The notes under the pieces are model-generated. The model saw only the letters and a program-made list of their open reading frames with translations. It did not search any database and was not told the origin of the DNA. 64,000 bases of DNA from Acidimicrobiales bacterium (GTDB lineage: Bacteria > Actinomycetota > Acidimicrobiia > Acidimicrobiales > SHLQ01): assembly GCA_020629375.1 (NCBI GenBank), contig JAHDDK010000015.1, forward strand, positions 1 through 64,000, read 5' to 3'. Shown piece by piece: positions 39,958 to 48,660 of this stretch; within the stretch, counting starts at the first letter, position 1; each line of letters starts with the position of its first letter. The position numbers were made by a program, and so were the translations under genes.

Positions 39958-42203
39958 CCGTCGGCGACAGTCCTATCCGGATCGACGCCGAAGGCAAGGT
40001 CGACGGGTCAGCGACCTACGCCGCCGACCGCGCCGCCCACGACGCGCTGCACGCAGTCGTGGTGTTTTCCGACCAACCGCACGCTCGTCTCCGCAAGCTC
40101 GATGTGGGACCAGCCGAATCGTCGCCCGGTGTTGTGGCGGTCGTGACGGCTGCAGACGTTCCGGTCAACGAGTACGGCCTCACGATGTTCGATCAACCGG
40201 TCCTTGTCGGCCTCGACCACACCGGCCGTTCTGTGGTCGACCCCACCGTGTCGCGCTGGGAAGCCGACAAGATCGCCGTGGTCGTCGCGGAGACGATCGA
40301 ACAGGCGCGCGCCGGAGCCGAAGCGATCGAGGTCGAATGGGAGCCGCTGCCCGTCGTCACCGACATCGACTCGGCGTTGACCGACGAGACCCTCGTCCAC
40401 GGCGAGGTCGACTCGAACGCCTACTACTCCCTGCGGATCCGCAAGGGCGATCTCGACGCCGGGTGGGCAGCAGCGGCCGTCGTGATCGACGGAACCTACG
40501 ACCTGCCGCACCAAGAACACGCGTACCTTCAAACCGAGTCGGCGAACGCGTGGGTCGACGCCGACGAGTGTGTCGTCGTTGAGTGTGGTGGACAGTGGAC
40601 CTGGGAGGACCAACAACAGATCGCCCACGCCATGGGCATCGACCACCTCTCGCAGGCGGAGATCGACGAGCGCGTGCGCGTGGTCTATGCGGCCGTGGGC
40701 GGGGCGTTCGGTGGCAAGGAGGACATGACCCTCCAGATCGTCATGGCCCTCGCAGCGCAGAAGGTCCATGCGCTCGGACTCGACCGGCCCGTGCATTGCA
40801 CGTGGTCCCGCGAAGAGTCGATCGTTGGGCATCACAAACGCCATCGCGCGACGATCCACGCCCGACTCGGGGCAACGGCCGACGGCATCATCACGGCGGT
40901 CGAAGCCGACGTGCTGCTCGACGCCGGCGCCTACAACTACACGTCCAACAAGGTGTTGGGGAACGCTCACCTGTCCGTGGCCGGCGCCTACGAGATCCCC
41001 AACGCTCGCATCGACTCGACGGCGATCTACACGAACACGGTGCCCGGCGGCGCGTTCCGCGGGTTCGGCGGGCCACAGGGCGCGTTCGTCGCCGAGAGCC
41101 AGATGAACAAGCTCGCCGCGACCCTCGGTATCGACCCGGTCGAGCTTCGCCGGCGAAACGTGGTCCGCGATGGCAGCGAGGGCCTCACGCAGGTCGAGAT
41201 GCCCGCGGGCGTGACCCTTCCGGCGGTGCTCGACGAATGTGCGGAGCGAGTCGGCTGGTCGGATCCACTCCGCGACGCCGCGCCGTTTCGCTCGGTTGCC
41301 ACGCTGCCGCCGAGCGCCGACGTCGTGCGAGGCAGAGGGTTCGCTTGTGGGATGAAGAACGTCGGATTCAGCTTCGGGTTTCCCGAGCGCTGCGAGGCCG
41401 AGATCCGTCTCATCGGCGATCCCGACGACGAGACGCCGTCGACCGTCGAACTCTTCCACGGCGCAGCCGAGGTCGGCCAGGGAACCCACCAAGCGATGAT
41501 CCAGATGGCGGCCGATGCGACCGGCGTCGACCCGTCAGCGGTGCGAGGACACTTCTCGGACACGTCGATCACCGGCGACTCCGGATCGGTGTCGGCGTCG
41601 CGCATGACCTTCATGGCCGGAAACTCGATCCTCGGTGCCGCCGAAGAAGCCGAGAAGGCATGGCGAGAAGGAGCACGGCCTGCGATTGGACGATTCCGCT
41701 ACACGCCGCCCCCGACCGAGATGCTCGACCCCGAGGACGGGTCGGGTCAGCCGAACTTCTGCTACGGGTACATGGCTCAGGCGGTCGAGGTGTCGGTCGA
41801 TTCCGGCACGGGCCATGTTCGTGTCGACCGGGTGGTCAGCACGCACGACGTCGGGCGGGCGATCAACCCTCGCCTCGTCCGCGGCCAGATCGAAGGTGCC
41901 GTTGTCCAGGCCCATGGCTACGTGATGAGCGAGAACCTCGTCGTGGCGGATGGCCGAATTCAGAATCCCCGCTTCTCGGGTTACCTCGTGCCCGGCATCG
42001 GCGACATCCCCGAAGTGGTCGACAGCGTCATCCTCGAGCTCGGCGACCCGAATGGCCCGTGGGGAGCGCGTGGTGTCGCCGAGATGCCGTACATCACCTA
42101 CGCTCCAGCGGTCATCGCTGCTGTCCACGATGCGACCGGCGTCTGGTTCGACGGCTTTCCGCTCACCCCAAGTCGCGTGCTGGCAGGACTTCAAGGCCGG
42201 TGA
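39954..42203 (+). CDS. Molybdenum hydroxylase large (molybdopterin) subunit
   Basis: A 749-residue catalytic subunit of the xanthine dehydrogenase family. Features include AVGGAFGGKEDMTLQ (about residues 244-258), PGGAFRGFGGPQGAF (about 363-377), AEVGQGTHQAMIQMA (about 505-519), GSVSASRMTFMAG and the late GARGVAEMP with the catalytic Glu. The motif variants do not firmly identify xanthine as substrate; related enzymes act on CO, nicotinate, aldehydes or caffeine. It starts at ATG 39954, overlapping the smaller subunit. moeA and moaAC at 1.8-4.6 kb could provide its cofactor. No dedicated chaperone gene (XdhC) is adjacent. Confidence 0.9.
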   Translation: MTVGDSPIRIDAEGKVDGSATYAADRAAHDALHAVVVFSDQPHARLRKLDVGPAESSPGVVAVVTAADVPVNEYGLTMFDQPVLVGLDHTGRSVVDPTVSRWEADKIAVVVAETIEQARAGAEAIEVEWEPLPVVTDIDSALTDETLVHGEVDSNAYYSLRIRKGDLDAGWAAAAVVIDGTYDLPHQEHAYLQTESANAWVDADECVVVECGGQWTWEDQQQIAHAMGIDHLSQAEIDERVRVVYAAVGGAFGGKEDMTLQIVMALAAQKVHALGLDRPVHCTWSREESIVGHHKRHRATIHARLGATADGIITAVEADVLLDAGAYNYTSNKVLGNAHLSVAGAYEIPNARIDSTAIYTNTVPGGAFRGFGGPQGAFVAESQMNKLAATLGIDPVELRRRNVVRDGSEGLTQVEMPAGVTLPAVLDECAERVGWSDPLRDAAPFRSVATLPPSADVVRGRGFACGMKNVGFSFGFPERCEAEIRLIGDPDDETPSTVELFHGAAEVGQGTHQAMIQMAADATGVDPSAVRGHFSDTSITGDSGSVSASRMTFMAGNSILGAAEEAEKAWREGARPAIGRFRYTPPPTEMLDPEDGSGQPNFCYGYMAQAVEVSVDSGTGHVRVDRVVSTHDVGRAINPRLVRGQIEGAVVQAHGYVMSENLVVADGRIQNPRFSGYLVPGIGDIPEVVDSVILELGDPNGPWGARGVAEMPYITYAPAVIAAVHDATGVWFDGFPLTPSRVLAGLQGR

Positions 42204-42218
42204 GTAGCTCCACGAGCC

Positions 42219-43103
42219 TCATGTCGTGATCGTGACCGGGGCACCCAGCGGGAGGTGTTGCGCGAGGAACTCGATCACGTCGTTCTCGACTCGAACGCAT
42301 CCATAGGTGATCGCGCCGCCGAGCAAGTCAGGCTGATCCGTGCCGTGGATGGCGATGACCGGTTCGCCGCCGCTGAAACTCTCGAGCACTTCGCTGTACC
42401 CGGACAGGACGATCGCCCACGGGCCGAGCCAGGTCTCCTCGATCGCAGACTCGCGTTTGGCGGACACGAAGAAGGTACCGACGGGCGTCGGTGTCTCGGC
42501 GGCCCCGATCGCAGCCGCCGACTCGGCAATCTGGTCGTCGCCGTCGAACACCGTCACACGGCCGGATGCGAGATCAACCTCAGCGTGGTGACGAGTTTCT
42601 GACAGGTCGTAGTCGGCGGAACGAATCCATCCTGTTTGACCGTTGGGGCGAACGGGCAGCTGCACGCGCAACCAATCATCGTTCGCTTCCCCTTCGACAA
42701 CCATCAACGTGAGCGGCCCGCCGAACTGGTGCGGGTTCGGCATGCCGTACGGGAGGGGAGCATTCGGCCCATTCGGCTCGGTGCGGACCTCGAGCCAGCG
42801 CACGTGGTCCTTGGCGGTGGCAACGAGCGTCCGGTGAGGATCCGGAGGGCCGGGATCGGTCGACGCCGTCGCCTCGGACAACGGCTCCACCTCATCATCG
42901 TCTGCGTCGTCAACCGCGCCCGTCATGGGCGCCACAGAAGGCGCAGTGGTCGCAGGCACGGTGGACGACGTCTCGATCTCCAAGCCTAGACCGATCTCCT
43001 CCGTCGACCGATTCGCAGCGGTCGCGTCGAGGTCCTCCCCGCAACCGGTAACCAGCGACGTGACAACGGCCCCGATGAGAAGGAGTCGACGGGGTCGGCG
43101 CAT
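42219..43103 (-). CDS. L,D-transpeptidase (YkuD) lipoprotein
   Basis: A 294-residue protein. LLLIGAVVTSLVTGCGE is a lipoprotein signal with lipobox VTGC. A Thr/Asp-rich linker follows (about residues 25-90), then an SH3-like stretch with DWLRVQLPVRPNGQTGWIRSAD (partly quoted, about 140-165). The YkuD catalytic domain has TPTPVGTFFVSA, IAIHGTDQPDLLGGAITYGCVRVEN (partly quoted) with catalytic His and Cys. It would cross-link peptidoglycan at the outer face of the membrane. The start is ATG 43103. Confidence 0.85.
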   Translation of the reverse strand: MRRPRRLLLIGAVVTSLVTGCGEDLDATAANRSTEEIGLGLEIETSSTVPATTAPSVAPMTGAVDDADDDEVEPLSEATASTDPGPPDPHRTLVATAKDHVRWLEVRTEPNGPNAPLPYGMPNPHQFGGPLTLMVVEGEANDDWLRVQLPVRPNGQTGWIRSADYDLSETRHHAEVDLASGRVTVFDGDDQIAESAAAIGAAETPTPVGTFFVSAKRESAIEETWLGPWAIVLSGYSEVLESFSGGEPVIAIHGTDQPDLLGGAITYGCVRVENDVIEFLAQHLPLGAPVTITT

Positions 43104-43194
43104 CCGGTCATCGTGTCAGGCGCCGCCACCATGGCCCCAAACGGCTCGGTGGGTGGCCTGGGTCGCGGGTGATGCTGCGACCCAGGCCACGACG

Positions 43195-46100
43195 TCACCG
43201 GACGATCATGTGCGACGGCAACGTACCGTTGCGGCCACACTCGTGCAGACGCTGGCCTGCTCTCTCCCACACACCGCGAAGGCATCGTCCAAGAGCTCCT
43301 TGCCCGAGTGCGTTGGGATGAAGGAGCTCTCCGACCTCGCCACCCTGTGCGGTATGAACGGCGGCGTTACCGAATCGCATCCACTCGAGTTCGCCGGCAT
43401 CGGATGCGTCTGCGGGGTCTGCCGTCGATGCTCGGCGAACGCCGTTTGCGCACACTTCCTTGCCCTGCATCGCATCACGAAGCGAGAGGAACTCGATTCC
43501 GAGTTCGGTTGCCAACGACCGGTAGCGCTCGTCGAGGATCGGGACGATGGTGTCGCGTGCCCAGTCCAGATCGTCATCGAAGAACGGGCATCCACCCTCG
43601 GCACGTTTCGAGTCGATGTTGAAGCGTGCAGACGGTTCTGGGTATCGAGTTTCGGAGCTCCGGGGGACGGGCGAAGGGTAGGACTGGAGAACGAGCCGGT
43701 AATTCGTATCGCCGGCCTGGCGCATCACGTCTTGGATGTCGCGAATCGTCGCCCGAACTTCGGGCATGACGTTGCGTTCGATGTCCCCATAGATGTCGTT
43801 GCGACGACACGAACCGCCATCGGTGAGAAACGCGACGATGCACTCTTGAAGGATCGGTCCGAATCCAAGGTCGTTGCCGCCGATCGACAGCGCGATCAGC
43901 TCGACGTCATGATTCTGGGTGAGGTCGCGTAGTTGCTCGACCTGTGGGCGCTCGCCTTTGAACTCATCGGTCCTGACGTGGTTGGTCTCCGCTCCCGAGC
44001 ACGCAAGATTGATCGGGACCAGGCCGGGGATCCCGGCGGCGTTGATCTCTGCGGTGTCGCTTCGATGACAGTCGTTCGCCTCGCTCGAGCCGACATACGA
44101 TCGACGTCCCCGGTCGGTTCCGGCGCTCGAGCCTGACACGGCATTGCCGTACCAACGCCCGCCTTCGCCGGAGATGAACGAGTCGCCCATCGCCACGGCG
44201 GCACGTGGCCGGTCGGTCCCGCTGGAGCCGTCGTAGCTCACTTCCTCAGAGCGGGGAGTAAAGCGGTTCTCCGCGTCGTCGAACGCAACGATCGAGTAGC
44301 GGTGGCTTCCGGTACGCCCGTCGAGCGGCCACGATGTGGTGCCCCGAACAGTCGTCTCGTACTTCCCGTCGATGTAGATGTTGAAGCCCGATGCAGCTCC
44401 GTTGTCTTCCCAGACGAGCTCGGGTCCGGTTGCACCCGTGCCGAGTCGAAGAACGGGTACTCGGAGTTCAGCGGGCGGTCCTCCGACCGGCACGGTCACC
44501 CAGGGGCCGTTGATCGTCCTTCCCGCACTGTCCGAAATCACCCGGACTCGTGCCGAGCCCCGGAAGTCCTCTGCCCAATCGTGTGCGACCCGCAGCGCCT
44601 GCGTGGTCGCAAAGCCGACCGTATGGCGATCTCCATCACCGAAGTCGATCTCCAGCGTCGGCGTATCGGCAAAGGGGTAGCACGATCGAACGCCGGCGAT
44701 CTCGATTCCTTCGAATCCCATGGCCCCGGCGGTATCGAAGGTGCCGGCGCGATTGATCACCGGCTCGAGGGGTGAGTGTTGTCCGACGTCCAGGAGGCGC
44801 CATGTGAGGTTCTTGCGAATCGTGGGCAGCTGCTGGTCTACCCCAAGGGCATCGATGAGCACGTTGCGGGTCCAACCGTTTGGAACGTGCAGCCTGATCG
44901 CTTGTATCGCCGTTTGCCCGCCGAGTCGCCCACGGAGGTATGCGTAGAGCTCGATCGAGGCGTCGAGAATCAACGCCTCGACCCGCTCGTTCACTCCGTC
45001 TCCGTTGGCGTCCGAGCACCCCTGGCCCGCTGTCCAGAAGAGCCGGATCGGCAGCCGAATACCTGCGGCAACGACACCGCGGAAGACGCGCTCTTCGTAC
45101 AGGCGAAGGACTCCCAGGTAGACATCGAGGCTGAGCCGCAGTTCGGCTGACGGAATGATTTGGAGATCGACAGTGACCTGACGATCCTGTTCGGAGCGAT
45201 CGAACGGGGTGAAGTCGAGATTCCATTCGGGGTCGTCCCGTCGTTCACAGCCGTCCTCGTCGCATCGGAGGGACGCGGTGAATGAGCCGTCGACGATGTA
45301 CTCCTGGGCAACACGGGCCGACTCGGTCATCTTTGCCATCGCATGGACATCGAGCGCAAGGGCGACGTCGAGGTCCAGTTCTGCACGAACCGTGATGATC
45401 TCCTTGATCGAGATCGTGACTTCGGCGCGGAGGAGATTGAGCGTGTGCTCCCACAGACGCTCCTGGTATTCGATGGTCAATGTGTTCTCGACGTTGATGT
45501 CGCCATCGATCTCGGCGTGGACGTCGATATCGACGTGCTGGAGGTCGAAGCGGTAGGGAATGCCGAGACATTTACGCTCGCGTTGGCGGTAGTAGACGTC
45601 GCCAGTGACATCGAGCGCTCCGTCCATGACGGCCTGTGAGGAGAACGTGGCGTTGAAGCCATTGCCGAGGTCCTTGGATGCCGTTGCAAGGCCGAGGGAG
45701 TCGCTGCCGACTTCGTCGGTGAGCGCAAAGCTCTTCTTCTTGTCGCGCCATCTCTTCGAACAGAACCCGCGTGGCTGTTGGACGGGAGAGGCCGTACCGG
45801 GATTGTCGACGTAGTACTGAACTTCTGCGAGGCGAATGGGATCGAAGGTCATCGTGACCTCGAAGGGTTCGTCCAGTTCGGATGACGTCAAGCCTGCCCA
45901 CACGTGGTCGAGTGGTTTCGACAGCGCCCCGGTCTTGTCGTTCACGGTGAGCAGTCCGAGGTCTACGAGCGCGTCCTCTTGTGCGAAGGTCGGCAGCCCT
46001 GCATCGCGAAGCTCCCGTAGGGACGAGACCTCGATGGGACCATCGTCAGCCTCGCCTGCGGGAATCCACCCGTGAATGCCAGGTTGACCGGTGTCGCGGG

Positions 46101-46383
46101 GCGGTGCGTAGTCGATTGCGTCGATCGGGTCCGGATCAGGCGTGCGGTGCGCACTGCCGCCCGGTCCTTCGCACTGCCAGCCTCCGGTCACCCAGCTGCA
46201 TTTGTGGAATCCGGAGGTGTCCGAGTACGTCTGGCCGCATCGGTTTCCGTAGTTGCGCTTGGCCTGGTCGATGTCGGCGTCGATGGCACCGACACACACT
46301 TCACTCGCACCGGCGGGCGCCGAGGTGAGGGCCAGACTTGCGGCGAGCAGGCTGATGACCAGCCCAATCGTTGTCCATTTCAC
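43195..46383 (-). CDS. Large secreted protein with C-terminal SGNH/GDSL hydrolase
   Basis: A 1062-residue exported protein. It has a signal peptide (LVISLLAASLALTSAPAGA), then a cysteine-containing N-terminal region (about 27-80) and a long beta-rich stretch of unknown type (about 130-550). A PKD-like segment (LEIDFGDGDRHTVGF) follows near residue 600 and an FN3-like segment near 690. Residues about 725-1060 form an SGNH hydrolase: GDSFISGEGG (Ser), LSIGGNDLGFG near 834 and LHPNALGQ (His, about 1021). The substrate is unknown. The start is GTG 46383 with AAGGAG 7 nt before it. The 521-bp upstream gap is the longest in the window. Confidence 0.8.
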   Translation of the reverse strand: MKWTTIGLVISLLAASLALTSAPAGASEVCVGAIDADIDQAKRNYGNRCGQTYSDTSGFHKCSWVTGGWQCEGPGGSAHRTPDPDPIDAIDYAPPRDTGQPGIHGWIPAGEADDGPIEVSSLRELRDAGLPTFAQEDALVDLGLLTVNDKTGALSKPLDHVWAGLTSSELDEPFEVTMTFDPIRLAEVQYYVDNPGTASPVQQPRGFCSKRWRDKKKSFALTDEVGSDSLGLATASKDLGNGFNATFSSQAVMDGALDVTGDVYYRQRERKCLGIPYRFDLQHVDIDVHAEIDGDINVENTLTIEYQERLWEHTLNLLRAEVTISIKEIITVRAELDLDVALALDVHAMAKMTESARVAQEYIVDGSFTASLRCDEDGCERRDDPEWNLDFTPFDRSEQDRQVTVDLQIIPSAELRLSLDVYLGVLRLYEERVFRGVVAAGIRLPIRLFWTAGQGCSDANGDGVNERVEALILDASIELYAYLRGRLGGQTAIQAIRLHVPNGWTRNVLIDALGVDQQLPTIRKNLTWRLLDVGQHSPLEPVINRAGTFDTAGAMGFEGIEIAGVRSCYPFADTPTLEIDFGDGDRHTVGFATTQALRVAHDWAEDFRGSARVRVISDSAGRTINGPWVTVPVGGPPAELRVPVLRLGTGATGPELVWEDNGAASGFNIYIDGKYETTVRGTTSWPLDGRTGSHRYSIVAFDDAENRFTPRSEEVSYDGSSGTDRPRAAVAMGDSFISGEGGRWYGNAVSGSSAGTDRGRRSYVGSSEANDCHRSDTAEINAAGIPGLVPINLACSGAETNHVRTDEFKGERPQVEQLRDLTQNHDVELIALSIGGNDLGFGPILQECIVAFLTDGGSCRRNDIYGDIERNVMPEVRATIRDIQDVMRQAGDTNYRLVLQSYPSPVPRSSETRYPEPSARFNIDSKRAEGGCPFFDDDLDWARDTIVPILDERYRSLATELGIEFLSLRDAMQGKEVCANGVRRASTADPADASDAGELEWMRFGNAAVHTAQGGEVGELLHPNALGQGALGRCLRGVWERAGQRLHECGRNGTLPSHMIVR

Positions 46384-46904
46384 GATGTGTCTCCTTCAGT
46401 TGCCCGAGGTCCGCACGGGGCCCAAGGGCGTCATGTCAGGAGGTCACACGTCTGTGCCCACGTCGTCGGGGGACAACCGATCGGGGTTTCTACGGTGGAA
46501 GCACCTACCCCGCTAGATCAACTAAGGGGCCGCCACAGGTTGCCTTGAGCTGTCACTGCGACAGAAGGCTTGGCAGTTCAACGATTTCCGTCAGGCAATC
46601 GCTCAATCTGACTCGCGGCGGGCCCTAACTCGGCAAAAGGCGCTGAACGAGCGCCGCGGAACGGGATTGGATCACGTTCGAGTATGTGTGGTTGGGGTCG
46701 CTGGTCACGACGGCTCCACCACATCGGCATTGCATCGATCGGACTCGTCCGTCTGTCGCTGTCCGTCTTGGGCGGGCTGCGACCCACGGATCTGAGGCCC
46801 GGGACTGGGACTGTGGATTTCTGTGTGTAAACGTTCGGTGGTGGGCAAAACGCCGTTCCCGAAAGGCTGGAACGACGACCAGATCATGCATCATGTTTCA
46901 GGCT
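46384..46904. other. Longest gap without a gene, upstream of the SGNH gene
   Basis: No convincing protein or RNA gene is seen in these 521 bp. Reading toward the SGNH gene (minus strand), a hairpin occurs around 46478-46512: GGTG-CTTC-CACC inside GGGGTA...AAACCCC. It may be part of a 5' leader. No known riboswitch consensus was found by eye. The other end is the stop of the K+ channel gene. Confidence 0.5.
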
Positions 46905-47921
46905 TTAGGCACCTTCGTCGCTCTCGGACGACTCCCGAAACAGAACCAGGTGGTCGCCGGGCAGGATGCTCTCGCGATTCGTGGAGGCCGGGGCGAGGCG
47001 CCTGCCGTCGCGAATCACTGCGAGGAGATGAGCTCCCTCGGGCACAGCGTCGGCCCCCTCGTCGGGGCAGGTCATCTCGACGAGTTCGAGGCCGACGCCC
47101 GCATCGAGGAGTTCGTCGAGCACCCGGACAGCGGCCGGGGACTCGGCGCCGAGTCCGAGCATCCGGCCAACCGCAGCGGTCGCATCGATCACCTCGTTCG
47201 CGCCGCCCTGACGTAAGAGATGCATGTTCTCCTGTTCGCGAGCGCCCGCCACGATGTGAGCGGTCTCGTTGAGCTCGCGCGCCGTCAACGTCACCAGCAC
47301 CGCCGTGTCGTCGCGATTCGGGGCGACGATCACCGCGCGGGCGTCACGAATGCCGGCCTGGTCGAGGACTTCGGTGCGCGAGGCGTCGCCGGCCACGGCG
47401 ACCACGCCGTCGGCCGCAGCTTGTGCAAGCGCCTCTGGATTGGTGTCGACCGCGACCATGTCGTCGATCGACTCGCCGCGCCGGACGAGGTCGGCGACGG
47501 CCGCTTGGCCCGTCGATCCGTACCCGCACACGATGATGTGGTCCTTCACGCCATTCCTCCAGCGCCGTTTGAGAATGAGTTCCCGAGACTGTTCGGTGAG
47601 CACCTCGACGGTCGTCGACACGACGAGGATCAGAAAGAGAATTCGTGCCGGCGTGATCAAGAAGATCGTCGCCGCCCGAGCCGAACTGCTCAGCGCCGTG
47701 ATGTCCCCGTATCCCGTGGTCGTCACCGTGACCGACGCGTAGTACAAGGCATCGAGCATGTCGATCGGGTCGCCGGCCGAATCGTTGTAGCCGTCTCGAC
47801 CGAGCCGTACGACGACGGCGACGAACAGCACAAGCCCTCCTGCGAGCCCGACCCGACGAAGCACATCGGCGACGGGAAGGCGGGCGGTCTTCGGGAGACG
47901 GACGAGATCGATCCTCGGCAC
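46905..47921 (-). CDS. Two-helix potassium channel with RCK/TrkA domain
   Basis: A 338-residue membrane protein. Transmembrane helix 1 spans about residues 25-40, followed by the selectivity filter [10 protein letters not shown] (about 65-74) and helix 2 (about 82-105, [20 protein letters not shown]). The cytoplasmic RCK (TrkA-N) domain begins [18 protein letters not shown] (about 125-142) and binds nucleotide. A C-terminal TrkA-C domain follows. This is the layout of MthK-like K+ channels. The start is GTG 47921 with a -10 hexamer 6 nt upstream; the longer frame is spurious. Confidence 0.9.
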   Translation of the reverse strand: MPRIDLVRLPKTARLPVADVLRRVGLAGGLVLFVAVVVRLGRDGYNDSAGDPIDMLDALYYASVTVTTTGYGDITALSSSARAATIFLITPARILFLILVVSTTVEVLTEQSRELILKRRWRNGVKDHIIVCGYGSTGQAAVADLVRRGESIDDMVAVDTNPEALAQAAADGVVAVAGDASRTEVLDQAGIRDARAVIVAPNRDDTAVLVTLTARELNETAHIVAGAREQENMHLLRQGGANEVIDATAAVGRMLGLGAESPAAVRVLDELLDAGVGLELVEMTCPDEGADAVPEGAHLLAVIRDGRRLAPASTNRESILPGDHLVLFRESSESDEGA

Positions 47922-47927
47922 CCTGCG

Positions 47928-47933
47928 AGAGTA
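47928..47933 (-). promoter_or_regulatory. Leaderless -10 element of the K+ channel gene
   Basis: On the minus strand TACTCT lies 6 nt before GTG 47921, which supports that start. Confidence 0.5.
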
Positions 47934-47986
47934 GTCCTCCGTGCTGGCGTGATCGGCGAGCCGTGGTCGCCCGGCCGACCGTTGGC

Positions 47987-48002
47987 GAAACACACTCGAA
48001 AT
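47987..48002 (+). promoter_or_regulatory. GlnR-like half-sites upstream of ureA
   Basis: GAAAC (47987-47991) and GAAAT (47998-48002) are separated by 6 nt, an 11-bp repeat like that in the amt array. They lie about 42-57 nt before the ureA start and 30 nt before its -10, a place usual for an activator. GlnR control of urease is known in other actinobacteria; here it is inferred. Confidence 0.45.
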
Positions 48003-48031
48003 CGAAGATGCGGCGACGTGGCACTCGGCAC

Positions 48032-48037
48032 TACGTT
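48032..48037 (+). promoter_or_regulatory. Leaderless -10 element of the urease operon
   Basis: TACGTT lies 6 nt before the ureA ATG at 48044, with no ribosome binding site. It is probably the promoter of ureABCFGD. Confidence 0.55.
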
Positions 48038-48043
48038 CCAGCC

Positions 48044-48346
48044 ATGCACCTCTCACCCCACGAACAGGAACGACTCCTTGTCCACGTGGCTGCTGAGCTC
48101 GCGCATGCGAGGCGCGCGCGGGGTCTTCGGCTCAATCATCCCGAGGCCGTCGCGGTGCTCACGTCGTGGGTCTGGGAGCGCGCTCGCGACGGCCGCTCCG
48201 TGGTCGACCTCATGGACGAAGGGCGGTCTGTGCTCACGCGCGACGACGTGATGGACGACGTGCCGTCGCTCGTTCGTGAAGTCCAGGTCGAAGCGACGTT
48301 CCCTGACGGCACGAAGCTGGTCACCCTCCACGAGCCGATCTCGTGA
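48044..48346 (+). CDS. ureA: Urease subunit gamma UreA
   Basis: A 100-residue small subunit of urease, the nickel enzyme that hydrolyses urea to ammonia and carbamate. The protein begins [20 protein letters not shown], as in other UreA, and includes [24 protein letters not shown] and [23 protein letters not shown] (both partly quoted). ATG 48044 is set by these features and by the -10 hexamer 6 nt upstream. The stop overlaps the ureB start by 4 nt. Confidence 0.97.
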   Translation: MHLSPHEQERLLVHVAAELAHARRARGLRLNHPEAVAVLTSWVWERARDGRSVVDLMDEGRSVLTRDDVMDDVPSLVREVQVEATFPDGTKLVTLHEPIS

Positions 48347-48660
48347 CGCCGGGCGAGATCCTCGGTCCAGACGATCCGATCGACATCAACCTCGACCGGC
48401 CGTCGATCGCCCTTGTCGTCCGCAACACCGGAGATCGGCCGGTGCAGGTCGGCTCCCACTACCACTTTGCCGAAGCGAATCCCGCGCTCGTTTTCGACCG
48501 CGCGGCGGCACGAGGATTTCGTCTCGACATCGCCGCCGGTACCGCCGTCCGGTTCGAACCCGGGATCGACATGGAGGTGAGCCTCGTGGCGATCGGAGGC
48601 CGCCGTATCGTGGCGGGCCTGCGCGGCGAGGTCGGAGGAGCACTCGATGGCACGGATTGA
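48343..48660 (+). CDS. ureB: Urease subunit beta UreB
   Basis: A 105-residue urease subunit. The family segments are [39 protein letters not shown] (partly quoted), [17 protein letters not shown] (about residues 58-74) and [15 protein letters not shown]. It starts at GTG 48343, overlapping the ureA stop, and its 3' end overlaps ureC by 14 nt. This tight packing indicates translational coupling. Confidence 0.97.
   Translation: MTPGEILGPDDPIDINLDRPSIALVVRNTGDRPVQVGSHYHFAEANPALVFDRAAARGFRLDIAAGTAVRFEPGIDMEVSLVAIGGRRIVAGLRGEVGGALDGTD

Noticed and set aside
46384..46904. c-di-AMP or c-di-GMP riboswitch before the SGNH hydrolase
   Set aside because: I compared remembered consensus blocks with the minus strand and found no convincing match, only a nested hairpin.
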